From positions 29,351,601 through 29,415,600 of the forward strand of contig CM038470.1 in NCBI GenBank assembly GCA_021464415.1: a stretch of 64,000 nucleotides of DNA, read 5' to 3'. The first letter of the stretch is position 1; each line of letters starts with the position of its first letter. The translations under genes and the position numbers were made by a program. The notes under the pieces are model-generated. The model made no database searches and had not been told where the DNA came from. It saw only the letters and a list, made by a program, of their open reading frames with translations. Below are positions 1-12,900 of the stretch, piece after piece. The stretch comes from Lonicera japonica (lineage: Eukaryota > Streptophyta > Magnoliopsida > Dipsacales > Caprifoliaceae).

Positions 1-39
1 GCTTACGGAACAGATGGGGCTTTTGAGACCGGATACTAA
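1..39 (+). CDS. Possible 3' end of a gene running in from the left edge
   Basis: Frame 1 reads twelve codons (AYGTDGAFETGY) and then TAA at 37-39. The composition looks coding, and the following 400 bases look like a 3' UTR: T-rich, no further open frame, with a possible UTR intron (a donor-like GAG/gtaagta near 91 and an acceptor-like gatag near 292). I do not recognise the protein from so short a tail, and the frame could be open by chance. It would be the nearest upstream neighbour of the syntaxin gene, which lies on the other strand with its 3' end facing this one. Confidence 0.4.
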   Translation, partial: AYGTDGAFETGY

Positions 40-429
40 AAATGTTTGAGAATTTTCAGTAAATGTACAATGTATGTGATATCACCCGAGGTAAGTACCG
101 AAATTAGTGCATTAGTCTCTATTTATTTAGCTGTAAAAGAGCTGCTTATACTTGTTTGAACCTTTTCGCCCTTGCCTTTATCTTCAGCACAATGGGGACA
201 GATTTTGGTTTTAAGTTTATCTAACCGCCTGGGGTGATGTTGGAGCTGACTCTCTCTCATGTGTTTTTTTTGTCTACGTCTTGTTTTGATAGAAAGAGAC
301 CACAGTGGATGACTGGATGCTTAAATGGTTCATCTTTTGAGTTTCTCTTTGAAACTTTTGTAGATGATATTCTTGCACACCCGGCTTGTTTTTCACGGTG
401 TTGTATTTTATGATTTTCCTAATAATATT

Positions 430-2480
430 TGTAGATCTATGTCATTATTTTGTTTATTTTGTGGTATTATTATTAATTTTTTTTCCTGACAAAACAAAGT
501 TTTATTAGTTTTAGTACTAGACGATTACCTTTAACTATTTTTTTTTCGATTTTAGAACTATGGGTAGTTATACTGATAAATAAGTATATATTTATGTTAA
601 AATGAAATTAGGTATAAGGGCATAAAAGGGAAAAGCCAACAATTAGTTGGTTATATCTCAAGATGTGCTCATATCTCCATTGTTTGGTATATGAACTAGC
701 TATCTTGAGTAGGGTGCATATAATTCATGGCTTTCTAGTTTGCGTCTTGTAACATTGATCTCATATGAAAACACATAAAACAGCCCAAAGTGGGAGAAAC
801 AAAAAATGAGTTGTTAATATTTTATACAATAGTTATATAATTATATTAAATTTCATTACCCTATCAATATGGACTGTTAATTATTGTTATTCTAATGCAG
901 AACAAAAATGATCAGGTATTTGTGAAAGAAAGGGAGTTTTGTTAGAAGAAAATGTTTGCGGGAATCCTCTTAGCTTTCCCCTATTTGAAATGGAAATGGA
1001 TATAGTCATATAGAGAATCTTCCTTTCCTAAGAATCTTGGATTCGCTTGCAAAACCAACCAAACGTTGGAATCTTGGAGGAAGGGGAGTTTAGGATTTCA
1101 GGAAAGCTCCAAGAATTAACCAAATGGACCCTTATAGCTAGGAAGAGGGCTTTGGCGTTGGGAATTGGCTTTTAACCTAGGAATTCAGGTGAAGATAAAT
1201 TGCTGGATAGCTGGATAAGTGGAGGAAAGTATTGCATGTTGGAAAGGGGTAGACTGATCTTTGGTTGGTTTGGTCTTAAGTCGGAAAATAAGGAGCTACC
1301 CCTGTTCTTTTGGTATGGTGTTTTGTGCTTAGGAGAGGCATTTATGGGTTGTAGTCACAGTTTTATTTGTTGCATTTTGTGTTTAGGAAAAGGTAATATT
1401 TGTCTCATGCTTTTTAGTCCCATTTTCTTTAAGGTGTGTCGAGCTGTTGAGGTGCTGGAAAGATATGGACTAAAAACACACAAACCAGTTATTTTGCATG
1501 TCCTCTTTCTTGAACTGAGTATATTATTAAACTCACCTAACATGTAGCATTGATTGAGCGAAGCCACTCCTTTCGTTCTTTTTCATGATTGCTTGTAACT
1601 TTATTGCTTTGTAAATTTTCCACTTTGGTAGCCAAATGAAAATTTGATGGGGATTGTCTTATGAATTTTACAGATAGAATTTCTCTAACCCTATCAAGAA
1701 GAGTTTGAGATAGTTCTTGTCATTGCAATGTCAGTCGGATCTTTAATACCGGAAATTTGATCAGGGATGAAATACGTTAAAGTTGTTAATACATTTCTTT
1801 CGCCCCTCCCTTTTCTATAGAACCATCGTTTGAGGGGGAGGAGGTATGGCAAACATACAACACACTCTAATCATCTGGGCAAGCCCCGGTTTCTTAAGAA
1901 TGGAATAATGCAGGAACACCCCTTTAATTATCCATCACCTTTTCATGTTGTCTCGTTTTTTTTTTTTTGCTGTTTACTGATATTTTGTGCAAGTATTATC
2001 ACATTTGTTGGTTCTAATTGTTCTGACAAGTGTAACCTTGATTTGATTCCATTCATCATGTCTAATAATAATCCCTCAGTCGTCCCAAATTAGGTTAAAA
2101 AGATTCCGGTTGCTAAAAATCATAGGAAACTCCACGTTTATTTTTGGTGGTGCTGTTGTTGGCCGTGGTGAGCCAGGATTCGGGTGTGTGGGTGTTGGTG
2201 GGGGGGTTGTTTGTGAATTCGGTGTTGTGCGGAAGGAATATGCTTTGGTTACATGCCGCCTTCTTGGCATTTGAAAACAAAGTAAAAAATGTTCATTTTA
2301 AGCATCGCAATAAATCAATTTTGAAGTGATAAAGTACTAAACTAACGTATATTTAGCATTACTTATAACTACAAGTTTATGATAATATAGAATAATGTGG
2401 GTAATGTGGAATTTTTTTTCGAAAGTAGGTAGGCAAAAGGCTGGATTAATATTTAGTAAATTTATTGTTTTCTAGATCTG
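430..2480. other. Intergenic stretch, mostly featureless
   Basis: No convincing gene is seen. The open frames here, including one of 115 codons at 1200-1547, have no recognisable domain or plausible exon structure. The only structured piece is the DNA-element fragment at 940-1135. A T- and G-rich segment around 2140-2230 is low complexity. Confidence 0.5.
940..1135 (-). mobile_element. Fragment of a TTTGGTTCG-ended DNA element (inverted copy)
   Basis: The block GGGAATCCTCTTAGCTTTCC near 959-979, followed by an AAACGTTGGAATCTTGG stretch, is the reverse complement of matching parts of the elements at 6850-7690 and 21479-22249. It is therefore a third, truncated and inverted copy of the same non-autonomous family. 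Neither terminal repeat is complete here. Confidence 0.5.
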
Positions 2481-2483
2481 TTA

Positions 2484-3260
2484 GGCTCCATTTGGATAGA
2501 AGGAAAATGAAAGAAGAGTGAAGGAAAATTTGATTTTCCTGCATTTTTTGTATGTTTGGTTTGCAGGAAAATGTTTCAATAATTTTCTTTGACCTTTCTC
2601 ACGGAAAGGACTTTCATGCAAATTGCGTCCGGCATTACACACTAGATTTAAAGGAAAGTTGCAAAAAAAATTAAACAATAATTTATGACATAAAAAAGTG
2701 GAAAAATTATTTTGGATTAAATTGTAGGAACTAATTATAAATAATACAATTATATACTTTATACAATTAAAATGTTGTTTTAAAATCATAAATTTATTGT
2801 AATACAACTATCCAAAAAAACTTAAATGTAAATTATATAACCTTCTATAAAAAATTCTACTGATATATGTTTTGACATATATATTTACATGTAATTATTG
2901 AAAGTAATTTAAATTAGAGTTTTTATAAACATTAAATTTGTGTAATTGTTTAGCGCGTCAAATATTTGTTTTATAATGTGAATAAAGTTGTCGTTGTTAG
3001 TTATTATTATATTTTTTATATTTTATTTATATATTGTATGATGAGATTAATTGTAGTATATATTTTCTCTATCTTATATTAAGAGTTCACTTTTCTTTTC
3101 TTTGAAACTAATTATTACCTTGTGTATTCTGTTTAGTTAGTATTGTCATTTTATGATTTTCTGTCAAACAAACGGATACAATAAAATAAGTTTTTTTTTT
3201 ACCTTTACTTTATTTCACTTTTTTCAAGAATCATTATCTCACGTAACTTTCCTGACAATC
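2484..3260. mobile_element. Probable MITE or hAT-like relic
   Basis: The left end reads GGCTCCATTTGGATAGAAGG. The right end, read backwards, gives a related CTATTTGATTGTCAGGAAAG. Both ends are followed by similar GAAAATGA / GGAAAGT sequence, and the interior is AT-rich and non-coding. Ends of the type CCATTTGGATA are common on plant hAT-derived MITEs. No target-site duplication could be confirmed. Confidence 0.35.
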
Positions 3261-4690
3261 AAATAGAACTTAAATATGGGCACATTTAAAAATCTAAGGT
3301 TGGCAAATGCCAAGCTTCTCCTCAAGGTGGTTCTGCCGGTGGTCATTGGTGAAGGTGGTCAGGGGCACGGCCACCAGGGAAGGCACCTTAATTTTTGGAA
3401 TATGTTTATTTTACTTAATAATTTTAGAAAAAAATAACAATTTAGCAAGAAATAATATAGACCTGATTTTAGTGGAAAATTTACTTTGCTTGCCTTCACT
3501 TAAATTATCTTGAACTCATATAGTGAAAAGCGTGCTCAATTTTAAATTAAGATATATTTTTACTTTATTTTGAAATGTAATCATGTTGAAATGAATGAGT
3601 CGAATCCTTAACGTAAAGTTCTGGTTCACTGCAGGTGGTGGTAGTGGCTCCGTTGCGGCGGTGGAATGGATGGTTGTGGTGGTGAGAGTTTGAGGGAACG
3701 GTAGTTTAATGTTAATGTAAATGTTCACTACATAACTAAGCATTTATTCTAAAATTCTAATGCTTAACAATATGCATACTATAGTATAATCTTATTAAAA
3801 ATTCTTAACTACTAAACCTATTAATCACAAAAATATTTATATACCATACTCGTTATGAGGAGGATCATGCTGCCTTACATCCGCCTTGACTAACAATTTT
3901 CACACAATGTTCACCATTTCTAATGTTCTTGCTGTTTGATATTTCCATTGTAGATTTTTTTTTGATAGACCTTAAGAAACCGAGCAACTTCGATCGCTAT
4001 ATGCATTTGATTTGACAGTGTAAAATGAGTGTACACATGCTTGAATTTGAATGTTTGCTTCGTACACATGAATTTTAGAATTTCACACAGACTTAAAAGA
4101 GTATTAGAAGGCGTATTTAAACTGTCAATAGTCATGCCTAATATTTATATAACTAAGATACTAAAGTAAATCGGTAAAATATGCCATTTGGTCGTTTGGC
4201 TAAAGTTACGCATCTTTGTCATAAAAAGACAATTTGAAGTAAACAATGTAACACTTACCAACTTTATTTACTTTTTAAAATTGTACTTTGTAAACTTATA
4301 TGTCAATTTAAAGAGTACTTTTTGTTATGTAAATAGTTTTGACTTCAAGAAACTATTTAAATTTGTCCTCATTTTAAAATGCTAATTTCAAAAGTTAGAA
4401 GAGAGAAAATATATTTGCTTGTGTTCCCCATATATAATATTATTTTTCACATTTTTCAGCATATTTGAAGAGCAAACTTCATTCTTCGTATTTAAAAAGT
4501 CAAAAGTTACTCCAAAAAAAATTGGATTAGTCGTTTGAAGAGTCCCTTAAAGATGATCTAACCATTCGCTAATAAATCCGTACACATAAAATTAGGCTCA
4601 ACTCAATGAAACTCATTTAATGCTCTTTTCGTTAATTGAGCAAAGTTTTTATATATTTTATTGAACAAAACAAACATCCTAATTCATACT
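3261..4690. other. Intergenic stretch without a supported gene
   Basis: AT-rich sequence between the relic above and the 3' end of the syntaxin gene. Short open frames near 3307-3743 and 3920-4385 have no recognisable motif and no plausible splice context. A GGTGGTGGTAGTGG-type triplet run near 3631-3690 is low complexity. Confidence 0.5.
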
Positions 4691-4937
4691 CCCAGAACCC
4701 GATAGCCTTTTTGAAAAAAATGAAAATTTTGACTGATTTAGCAAAATGAAACCATTATTACATTTTGGAAAGAAACAAAAAAAGGTGGATCAAACCCAAA
4801 AAACAAATTTACAAGAAAAAGAATCACACAATATGTTCATTGATGACTTTTCCATCGGAAAGATAATCACATTTAAACAGATTTCCAGCTCAATTTCTTC
4901 TCTTCCGGCGAGATTTGAATCAGCAAGTTCCTGATTT

Positions 4938-7900
4938 TTAGGCTGCGAGTACAATGATAACTATCAGCAATACAATCCCGAAGATCACCAACAGCAAACA
5001 CGCCTGCAATTAAAGACAAAAAATAATATTTTAAAAAAAAATGTATTAATTTGGTCCAATATATTAAGAATGGACAATGATAGATGATAAGTTGTTTTAT
5101 CAAACTGATAATATGGAATCTATTGTTTCGCCAAATTTAACTTGAAACTTAGGATGGCAAGGGGTCGGGTTTGGGGAAGATTTGTCCAAACCTGACCGGT
5201 CGATGGATACGGCCAACCCCGACCTAAACCCATCTCGCCCTTACCAGTTACTTGTTATAAATATATGATATTATAAAGGTATTTAAAGAAAATATATATA
5301 TATATATATATATATATTTGGGTCAGGTTGGGTTGACCGGGCCGGGTCAAACGGATTAAATTTACTAGAACTCGAACCCAACCCCTGCTGGGCATTTTAG
5401 AACCCATATCTACCCCAATTTATAAAAACAGATAAACCCTGCCCCAAACCCGACCCATTAGGTTCAGGTTAATACCAGCATCATGTGACAAACTACACGA
5501 ACATCTATGTCCCCATAAGGTAAAAATTGTAAAGTAATTTTAACCTACAGAAACTCCACGGATTTATTGGACAAATGGTAGGATTTACCATAGCTTATTT
5601 TCAGCTCCCATAGTTTATTTTAGCTCCAAATGACGAGGTAGAAGGGACAGGCCAAAATTCTCAAAACACTAAAGTGGGGTAAAACGGTGTCAACTTTGAT
5701 TAAAAAATTGACGTACAATCATTTTTAACTTTTTAAGCATGCATGGTGTTGAGTAATGGAGTGCCCTTAAAGAAAGGGCCACGAATACATAATAATTTGT
5801 TAAATGACCCCAACAACAAAAATTTCTGGCTACGTCACCGGGCATCTCTACTCTTAACAGCTGTGTACATACTGACCAATTTTTCATACAAACCTTATAT
5901 GGCCAAATGACGCAACCTGTCCGCTTGAAACTTCCCACATATTCTTTTAACATGTTAAACCTACCCAACTGTAGTGTATTGCCTAGGTATGAAGTATCAG
6001 GGAGAAAAAATGATAGGTTGCAACCGTATAATTATGACATATCAAAGGAAAATCACATTCAAGTATCCACATCACAAAATCTATTGATATGTGTTATACT
6101 AAATTACAGGGAAAAAAGGGAAGAATTAAAAGAGATAGTATAAAGTCATTTTTATCTAACATATACATGTATACATATAAGTTCATGTATTTCAAAAAAT
6201 CAAAAGCACGTAGAGTATATGTTACAGAAAGTCACCCATCATGAACACTCTAACCTATGACCAGCCAGTTAGCAGTCAGTTAAAAGTACCTCACACCAGA
6301 CCCCAAATTCCCCCAAAAAAAGTCATTGCTAAATAGAGAAAATGCCACCGGGACACTTAAACCAACATTATCCCTCTCATAACAGAGCCAGTTGAACCCC
6401 TTCAGAATTCTGAAGTTCAATATCTTGCAAAATTAAAGAGCATTTCCAAACTACAAGCCTGGTGTGAGAATTTTTCAAGTTGGTCCCCCACAATAAATCC
6501 CCCACCCCACAAAAAATGAATAAATAAACCAATGCACTAACACAAAAATCTAAAATGTAGAACTAGTCAAAAACGTTACCAGAGACGAGTTTGATTTTTG
6601 GGTTTTTGCTGCTTTGGCAAGTTGCGATCTTCCCTGTGCAGTGGCAGCATGAGCATTCTCGACATTCGAACCAATATCATCTGGAAAATAAAAAATTTGG
6701 CATTAGGTAAAACACGGATCCAGAAAAGAATAAGGAGTTGATTGTAACTTAGGTAACTCTCAAATGTTTGAAATTAGACTAAGGTACCAGTTCTTTTTTA
6801 CTTGGATACCTTCTTGTCAAAGGGTTAAAGTTTTGTCCCTAGGTTACGACGCTCTGTTTGGTTCGTTATTTGGGCCGTTCTTGGAATCGTAAATTCCTTT
6901 CACTCAGGATTCCAACATTTGGTTGGATTTTTGCAAAGGAATTCAAGTTTCCTGGAAAAGGAGAATTTTCCTTGTATCCATTCCCATATTCAATGGGGTG
7001 GAAAGCTATGAGATTCCCGGGAATCCTTTCCTATTGTTTCTGTTTTTGACAAAGTTATCCCTGGTTTTAGCAAATAACTGAACATTTTTTTTTCCAGAAC
7101 AGTGAAGTAATATTTAATACAATAATATATTATGGTAACTAATTTTAACTACATTACTTTTAAATTTAATAATATATTTGCAATCTAAATATGAGAAAAG
7201 ATGACTTCCCAGCCACTCTATCAATGGCAGGTCCACTTGCAGGACAAGAAGAAAAGAGAACAGATTGCAATAGTGGATCAATCTGTCAATGCAGCCGAAC
7301 CATAGTCGTCTTCATGCTTTCGGTGCAGTCGACCACATGATTCTTTCCGCAGTTTCTGTCTTTGCTGCAAGTATTTTCAGTTTATTCTACAGTCATCTGT
7401 TTAGACTTTATCTTCCAGTATTGAATTGCTTGGTGGACTTTCAGTATTGTGCTTTAGTCCATCTCGTAATTTTTGCTCATTTCAGTAGGGTTTTTTGGGG
7501 TCCCGGGGATGGCTTTATTGTATCCCCCTTTTATGTATCTTTTTGGTTATTTATGGCCTGACACTTGTCCTCTAAGGAGGCTATTGATTTTATATTAAAA
7601 AAAAATGTCAAATGCCAAGAAAAGAGCTTTCTTGGAATCCAAAATGCCAATTCCTTTCCTAAACCTCGAACCAAAAGATCCCTCAAGGTAACATTCTGAA
7701 TTCGAGCATTAGTTGGTAACAAAGACTATAAATATTATATAGGGCTATAATCGGCCAGGATCAAGTGCGGACCGATCCGTACGGATTGGTCCTATTTATG
7801 ACGATTTTGCGTCATAAAAAATACCCCCCAAATGTTTTTATGACGGAAAACCGTCGTAAAAGGACCAATCCGTAAGGATTGGTCCATACCATAAATGGAC

Positions 7901-9907
7901 CCGGGATATAATATCTAAGTCTAACTTCAACCATTAGTGAGGTACCCAAGTCAAAAATCAACCAGAAATAGAAACGAAAAAAAAGTAGTGCTGTCAAGGC
8001 CCGACTTACCAATCATAGTTCCTTGTTCATGAACCAGAACAGCAAGATCTTTGAAAATCTCGTTTACCTCACCAATCTGTTGCTGGATTTCATGAATTCC
8101 CTGGTCTCGTTCCTCAATAATAGCCTCATTGAAAGCAATTTCATTGTCCAATAGCAAAACCTCCTGTCTGGAGGACAAGTCACTTGGAAGATAAGGGGAT
8201 TATGTTTCACAAGACAAACTTGAACATAAAATTTCTGACTGAGGTAGATAAACAATTTGATTTGGGTGAGTTTTCATTGAAATAAGATAAAAAACTTCAC
8301 TAATTTGATTTATGCTCGATCATACCTTTGGAAACATCTTCTCAAATTTAAACCAATGAGAACAAAAGACTAGTAATGATCTTGTTAGATGAATCTTTTA
8401 ATGCTTTTTTTTATTCTTTTTTTGTGAAGTTCTCATAATTTATATAATTTCATTGATCTTGACAACTATTTTTCGAATACATAAATTTCACTACAAGCGG
8501 AGATGTGGAGTTTTGGATTGAAAGATGTGCTATTGCAAAATTTGAGGAGAAGGTGAACGAAAGGGAAAGTTGACGAGGCAGGGTAAAATGGAAGTGTATT
8601 TTACACATAAAACACAACTACGCTACTAGTGGAGCACCATTTTTTTGCCAGACGTGAGTAAATTTTACAAATAAAACACCTTTATAATACCATTGGAAAC
8701 GCTATAAAAATTAATTTAAGTAGAACTTACCTTCTAGATTCCACAAGAAGAGCGCGTTGTTCTGGACTCTTATCTGAACTGACATCTATCTCACTCTCCG
8801 TGTAGCTGTTCATAAGCATAAATAAAATCAAAAGATAAGCAATATGGACAAGTAGAAGCATGAAAATTCAGATAACAAAATGAAAAAAGAACTATTACTG
8901 TATATTAAGTGAGAGGAGTGTATTTCAAATTACAAAATTACCCTCCCTTAATTTAGAAAAATGAACATAGTTTTAGCAGGATTTGAACATAATAATGTGC
9001 AACTTAACCAGTTGATCAAACATGATCACATTGCCTTTAAATATATTACCATATGTTAAGTGAGAAGAGCACCTTTGTTTTCTATTTCAAGTATAAAATT
9101 ACCGTTCTTTAATTTAGAAAAATAATCAATATTAATAGGATTTGAACATGTGACCTTTATCCTATTAACGTGCAACATACCCACTTGATCAAACATGATC
9201 ACATTGTCTTAAAACATTTTTAAAAATAAAATAAAATTAAGTGTTAAGAAAAAAACAATAGCTTAAGAAGAAGAAGAAGAAGAGGGAAGGTCCAAGTTTC
9301 TTCCTTCTTTACTACAAACAAAGAAAACCCCCAACCGCATCCCATATGTGGCTCAAACCCAGGATCCAGGTGGGCGCCTTTACCACTAGGCTAACCCACT
9401 CACACTAATAACATGCAACTTAAGTACTTAACCACTTGATCAAATGAGACGACATTGCCATTAATCTATTACAATAAATTAGAGGATAGTTTTGATATTT
9501 ACTTGAAATTACGAAATTACCCTTCCTTAATAGAAAAATAAACAATAATTTTAATGGGATTTGAACTTGTGACCTTTACCTTATAATGGTGCAACTTAAC
9601 CACTTGATCAAACATGATCACATTGCCTTAAAAGATTTTAAAAACAATGAAGTGTTAAGAATAACCATGTAAAATATTAAACATGCATCAAGTGTGCCAC
9701 AAGTTCTAGTAATTATTACCTGTCTGGAAGAACTGCCTGGGGGACAAAAGGAGTGTATGCCGTCTCCCTCTCAGCTGCAAGCCGCTGAGCCTTCTGAAAC
9801 TCTTTTAAAACTGCTTGGAAATCTTTTGCCAGTTTGGCATCCGTTATCTTCTTGTTTGCCTGCAGTTAAAAAGACCGGCACGCACTTTATGTCAGACAGG
9901 AGAGCAG

Positions 9908-9941
<34 letters not shown>

Positions 9942-12900
9942 CAGGATATTTCAAAATTCCAGCACTTCAATGTGAATTTTTAGTAAATTGGCTGAAATAA
10001 GAATGGTCGAGAGTAGGTAAAATGGGCATCACAAGATAGAGCTAGTGAGTGCTTATTAAAATAAAATGGTTTTTCACCTTAGTTTTAGTTGCAGATAACA
10101 AATTTCTTGTTCTAAAAACTTAGAAAACAGAGAAAGGAAAAAGGTCGAGAAAAAGAAAATATGAGAGAGAGAGAGGTGAACGAAGCATGAAACTACTCAC
10201 AATTCTCAAAATCAAGCAAGAAGTCTGCATTTCTTAATTCAATATTTAATTACTCAAATGAGATACTTCTATTGAATACCTAAAAAGAAATGTGGCCTCA
10301 ATAACTGCCAACCCTGCACACTCTTAGACCAACTAATTTCTTAACTAAAATAAATCGAGTCTAGACCCCACAACCTTAGTATTGGCATCCCAAATAAGGT
10401 ATTTTTGTAATAAGCAATTGCTAGTGCATCAACATGGGGCCATACCGGTCTAGAAATGTTGAGATATTGGAAAAAATAATGTCACACGACGTAAGCAACC
10501 AACCAAAAAGCTGTGAAGGCAACTCTAGCATCTTATAAGGATGCTGCAGACCCTCTGAAGATACAACATACGATAAATAAAATCTATGAACTACAATAGA
10601 TTGAACTAGGCCTGAAATTGAGGCACAGCACGATAAAAACCTACAAGAATTTTTCGGGTATGGGTCACTAACGGGTGGACCCAGCAGACCCACTTAGCTT
10701 AACGAATCATGTTCATGCATATTCACAAACCCGGTACCACCTGTTAAGAGTTTGTGAATACTTTGAATAGTTAAGGGCACCTATGTCATTTGAGCCCCAA
10801 AGAAACCCTACCACTAGAAGTCAAGGTTTTAACCCAAGTTTTCCTCTTTCTTGTGCTGAATTGTGTCTAATTGTGTTGATTTAGTTTAAATGTTACCCGT
10901 TCATTAAATGAATCGTGTATGGGTGAATCCCCTTTTTCACCCAACATTAAATGAATCCTAGAATGAGCAATTATAAGTATATAACACACACACACACAGA
11001 GATAGAGAGTGGTACCATTAAACAGTGACCACAAAACAGCTAACTTACACTAACTTCAGCATGATGATCTGTATCACTAGCTTGCTTAAGTTTAGCTGAA
11101 GTGTCCTTCACCAACTGTCCAATGTGTAGTCTTGTCTTGTGCCTGCCAATTGACCAAACCATCATTCAATAAGCATTTCATTGCAAATGGTCAAAGGGTA
11201 AGTATCAACAGCCAGATGTAGAAGAGTAACAAAATATGAATTTTGGAGTATTTTCCATTACAAATAAATGCAATTTATCAAACGAGACATAAGTCGTCGT
11301 TCATCCAAAGAATGATACCAACACTGGCCTACACTAATCAAATTTCTCCTGAATTTCTGCATTTCCAACTTGTTTTAGGAAGCAATTTAAATACTTTAGT
11401 ATTTCTGTTTTTGGCGAGGAGGGGGGAGAGTGACTTCGCTTTGAAGTGATGCATGTTAGGAATTTCTCTCAGGGAGGCCCTGCTAATAACCCATAAACTT
11501 CATCGTCATTTATCTCCTTCAGCAAAGACCAAATTTTCTCTCAATAAGTGTGCAGCGAAATAAGGTGCTCTTGTTCTAGACACACCCTAGCACGGTAGTT
11601 GACACAAGACAGAATTAATAATTAAAAAAAAAACCAACAACAACAACAAAGATTTTGCATCATTAGGGACAATGTTTCAAGAGGCGTTTGAGGCGTGCGC
11701 CTCGAGGCGAGGCGAAGGAAAAACGCCCCTGAGGCGTGATTATTTGGCAATTTTTGAGGCTTACGCCTCTTCACTGTGAGGCGTCATTGAGGCGTAGGCC
11801 TTGAGGCGTAGGCCTCAAGGCGTTTGAGGCGCAACTAATCGAAACTACGTAGTTTTGCACTATTTTTTTTTTTTATATACTTACAATTAAACCCTAGCCC
11901 CACAACGGTTTGCAAAAACGATCGACAGAAGCAGAGCTGCGCCTCAAACGATCGACGAGAGGGAGAGAGTTGCAGCATCGTATACACCATCATCCCAAAC
12001 CCTAAAATCTGAAATACTTCATTCTTCTTCACTCTTTGTAAGTTCTTTTCACATTTATTCTCTATATACTTCTTCTTCTTCTTCTTCTTCTATAAATATA
12101 ATAGTTATATATGTATTTAATAGTTATATATATACATATATGTACATGTATTCAATACCATGGTCATAAAATAGAGCTGTGGACAGCATGTATTTTCTGG
12201 AAACACTATTTGTTTTTTGATGACTTTATGGTTATGTATGACTTTAATTATGTGGTGATTTGAGATTGTTATTGTATTTGTGATGTTATTTGCACTTTTA
12301 GTATAGATTATCAATATTATGATAGTTTTGTAATTTTTTAGGAATTTTTTTTTTAAAAAAAGTGAGGCTTACGCCTCAATGCGCCTTGAGGCCTACGCCT
12401 CGCCTCGCCCGGGCTAAACGCCTCAAACCCGCCTCGCGCCTTTTAAAACATTGATTAGGGATACATCGAGTGATTCATAAAATGAAAATATACACTAAAG
12501 TGCCATTATGAGAGCGCTACACTCATATCATCTCTCGGTCGCTTATTCAAATGCATTCAATGGAGACTAGTCCTTTACCTTTTTACTTGAAATGACTTAA
12601 TTTGAGTTTTCACGAATCAACTTGAATTATCAAGTTTACCATTGTTCAATTTTCGCAACTACACACAAATAAATGAATATCCAGTAATTCCTGACATTAC
12701 GTATAGATTTTTAAAATAAGGAAAACACATATCATGGTATTTGGTTTAGTAGTAATAAACATGTGTTCAAGTCCTGTTTAAACATTACTTTCATTGTACA
12801 TTCCATGCGTGAAGTGTAAATTTGTAATTTCACCTCCTCCCAAAAGCCTCCTAAATAAAGCAATCAAACCAAATTATACCTAATCTGAGCAAAACAAAAC

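Noticed and set aside
1200..1547. Plus-strand open frame of 115 codons
   Set aside because: No recognisable domain, no close homologue known to me, and no supporting splice or promoter context.
9350..9410. tRNA-like A and B boxes
   Set aside because: No cloverleaf or acceptor stem can be drawn; treated as a SINE fragment instead of a tRNA gene.
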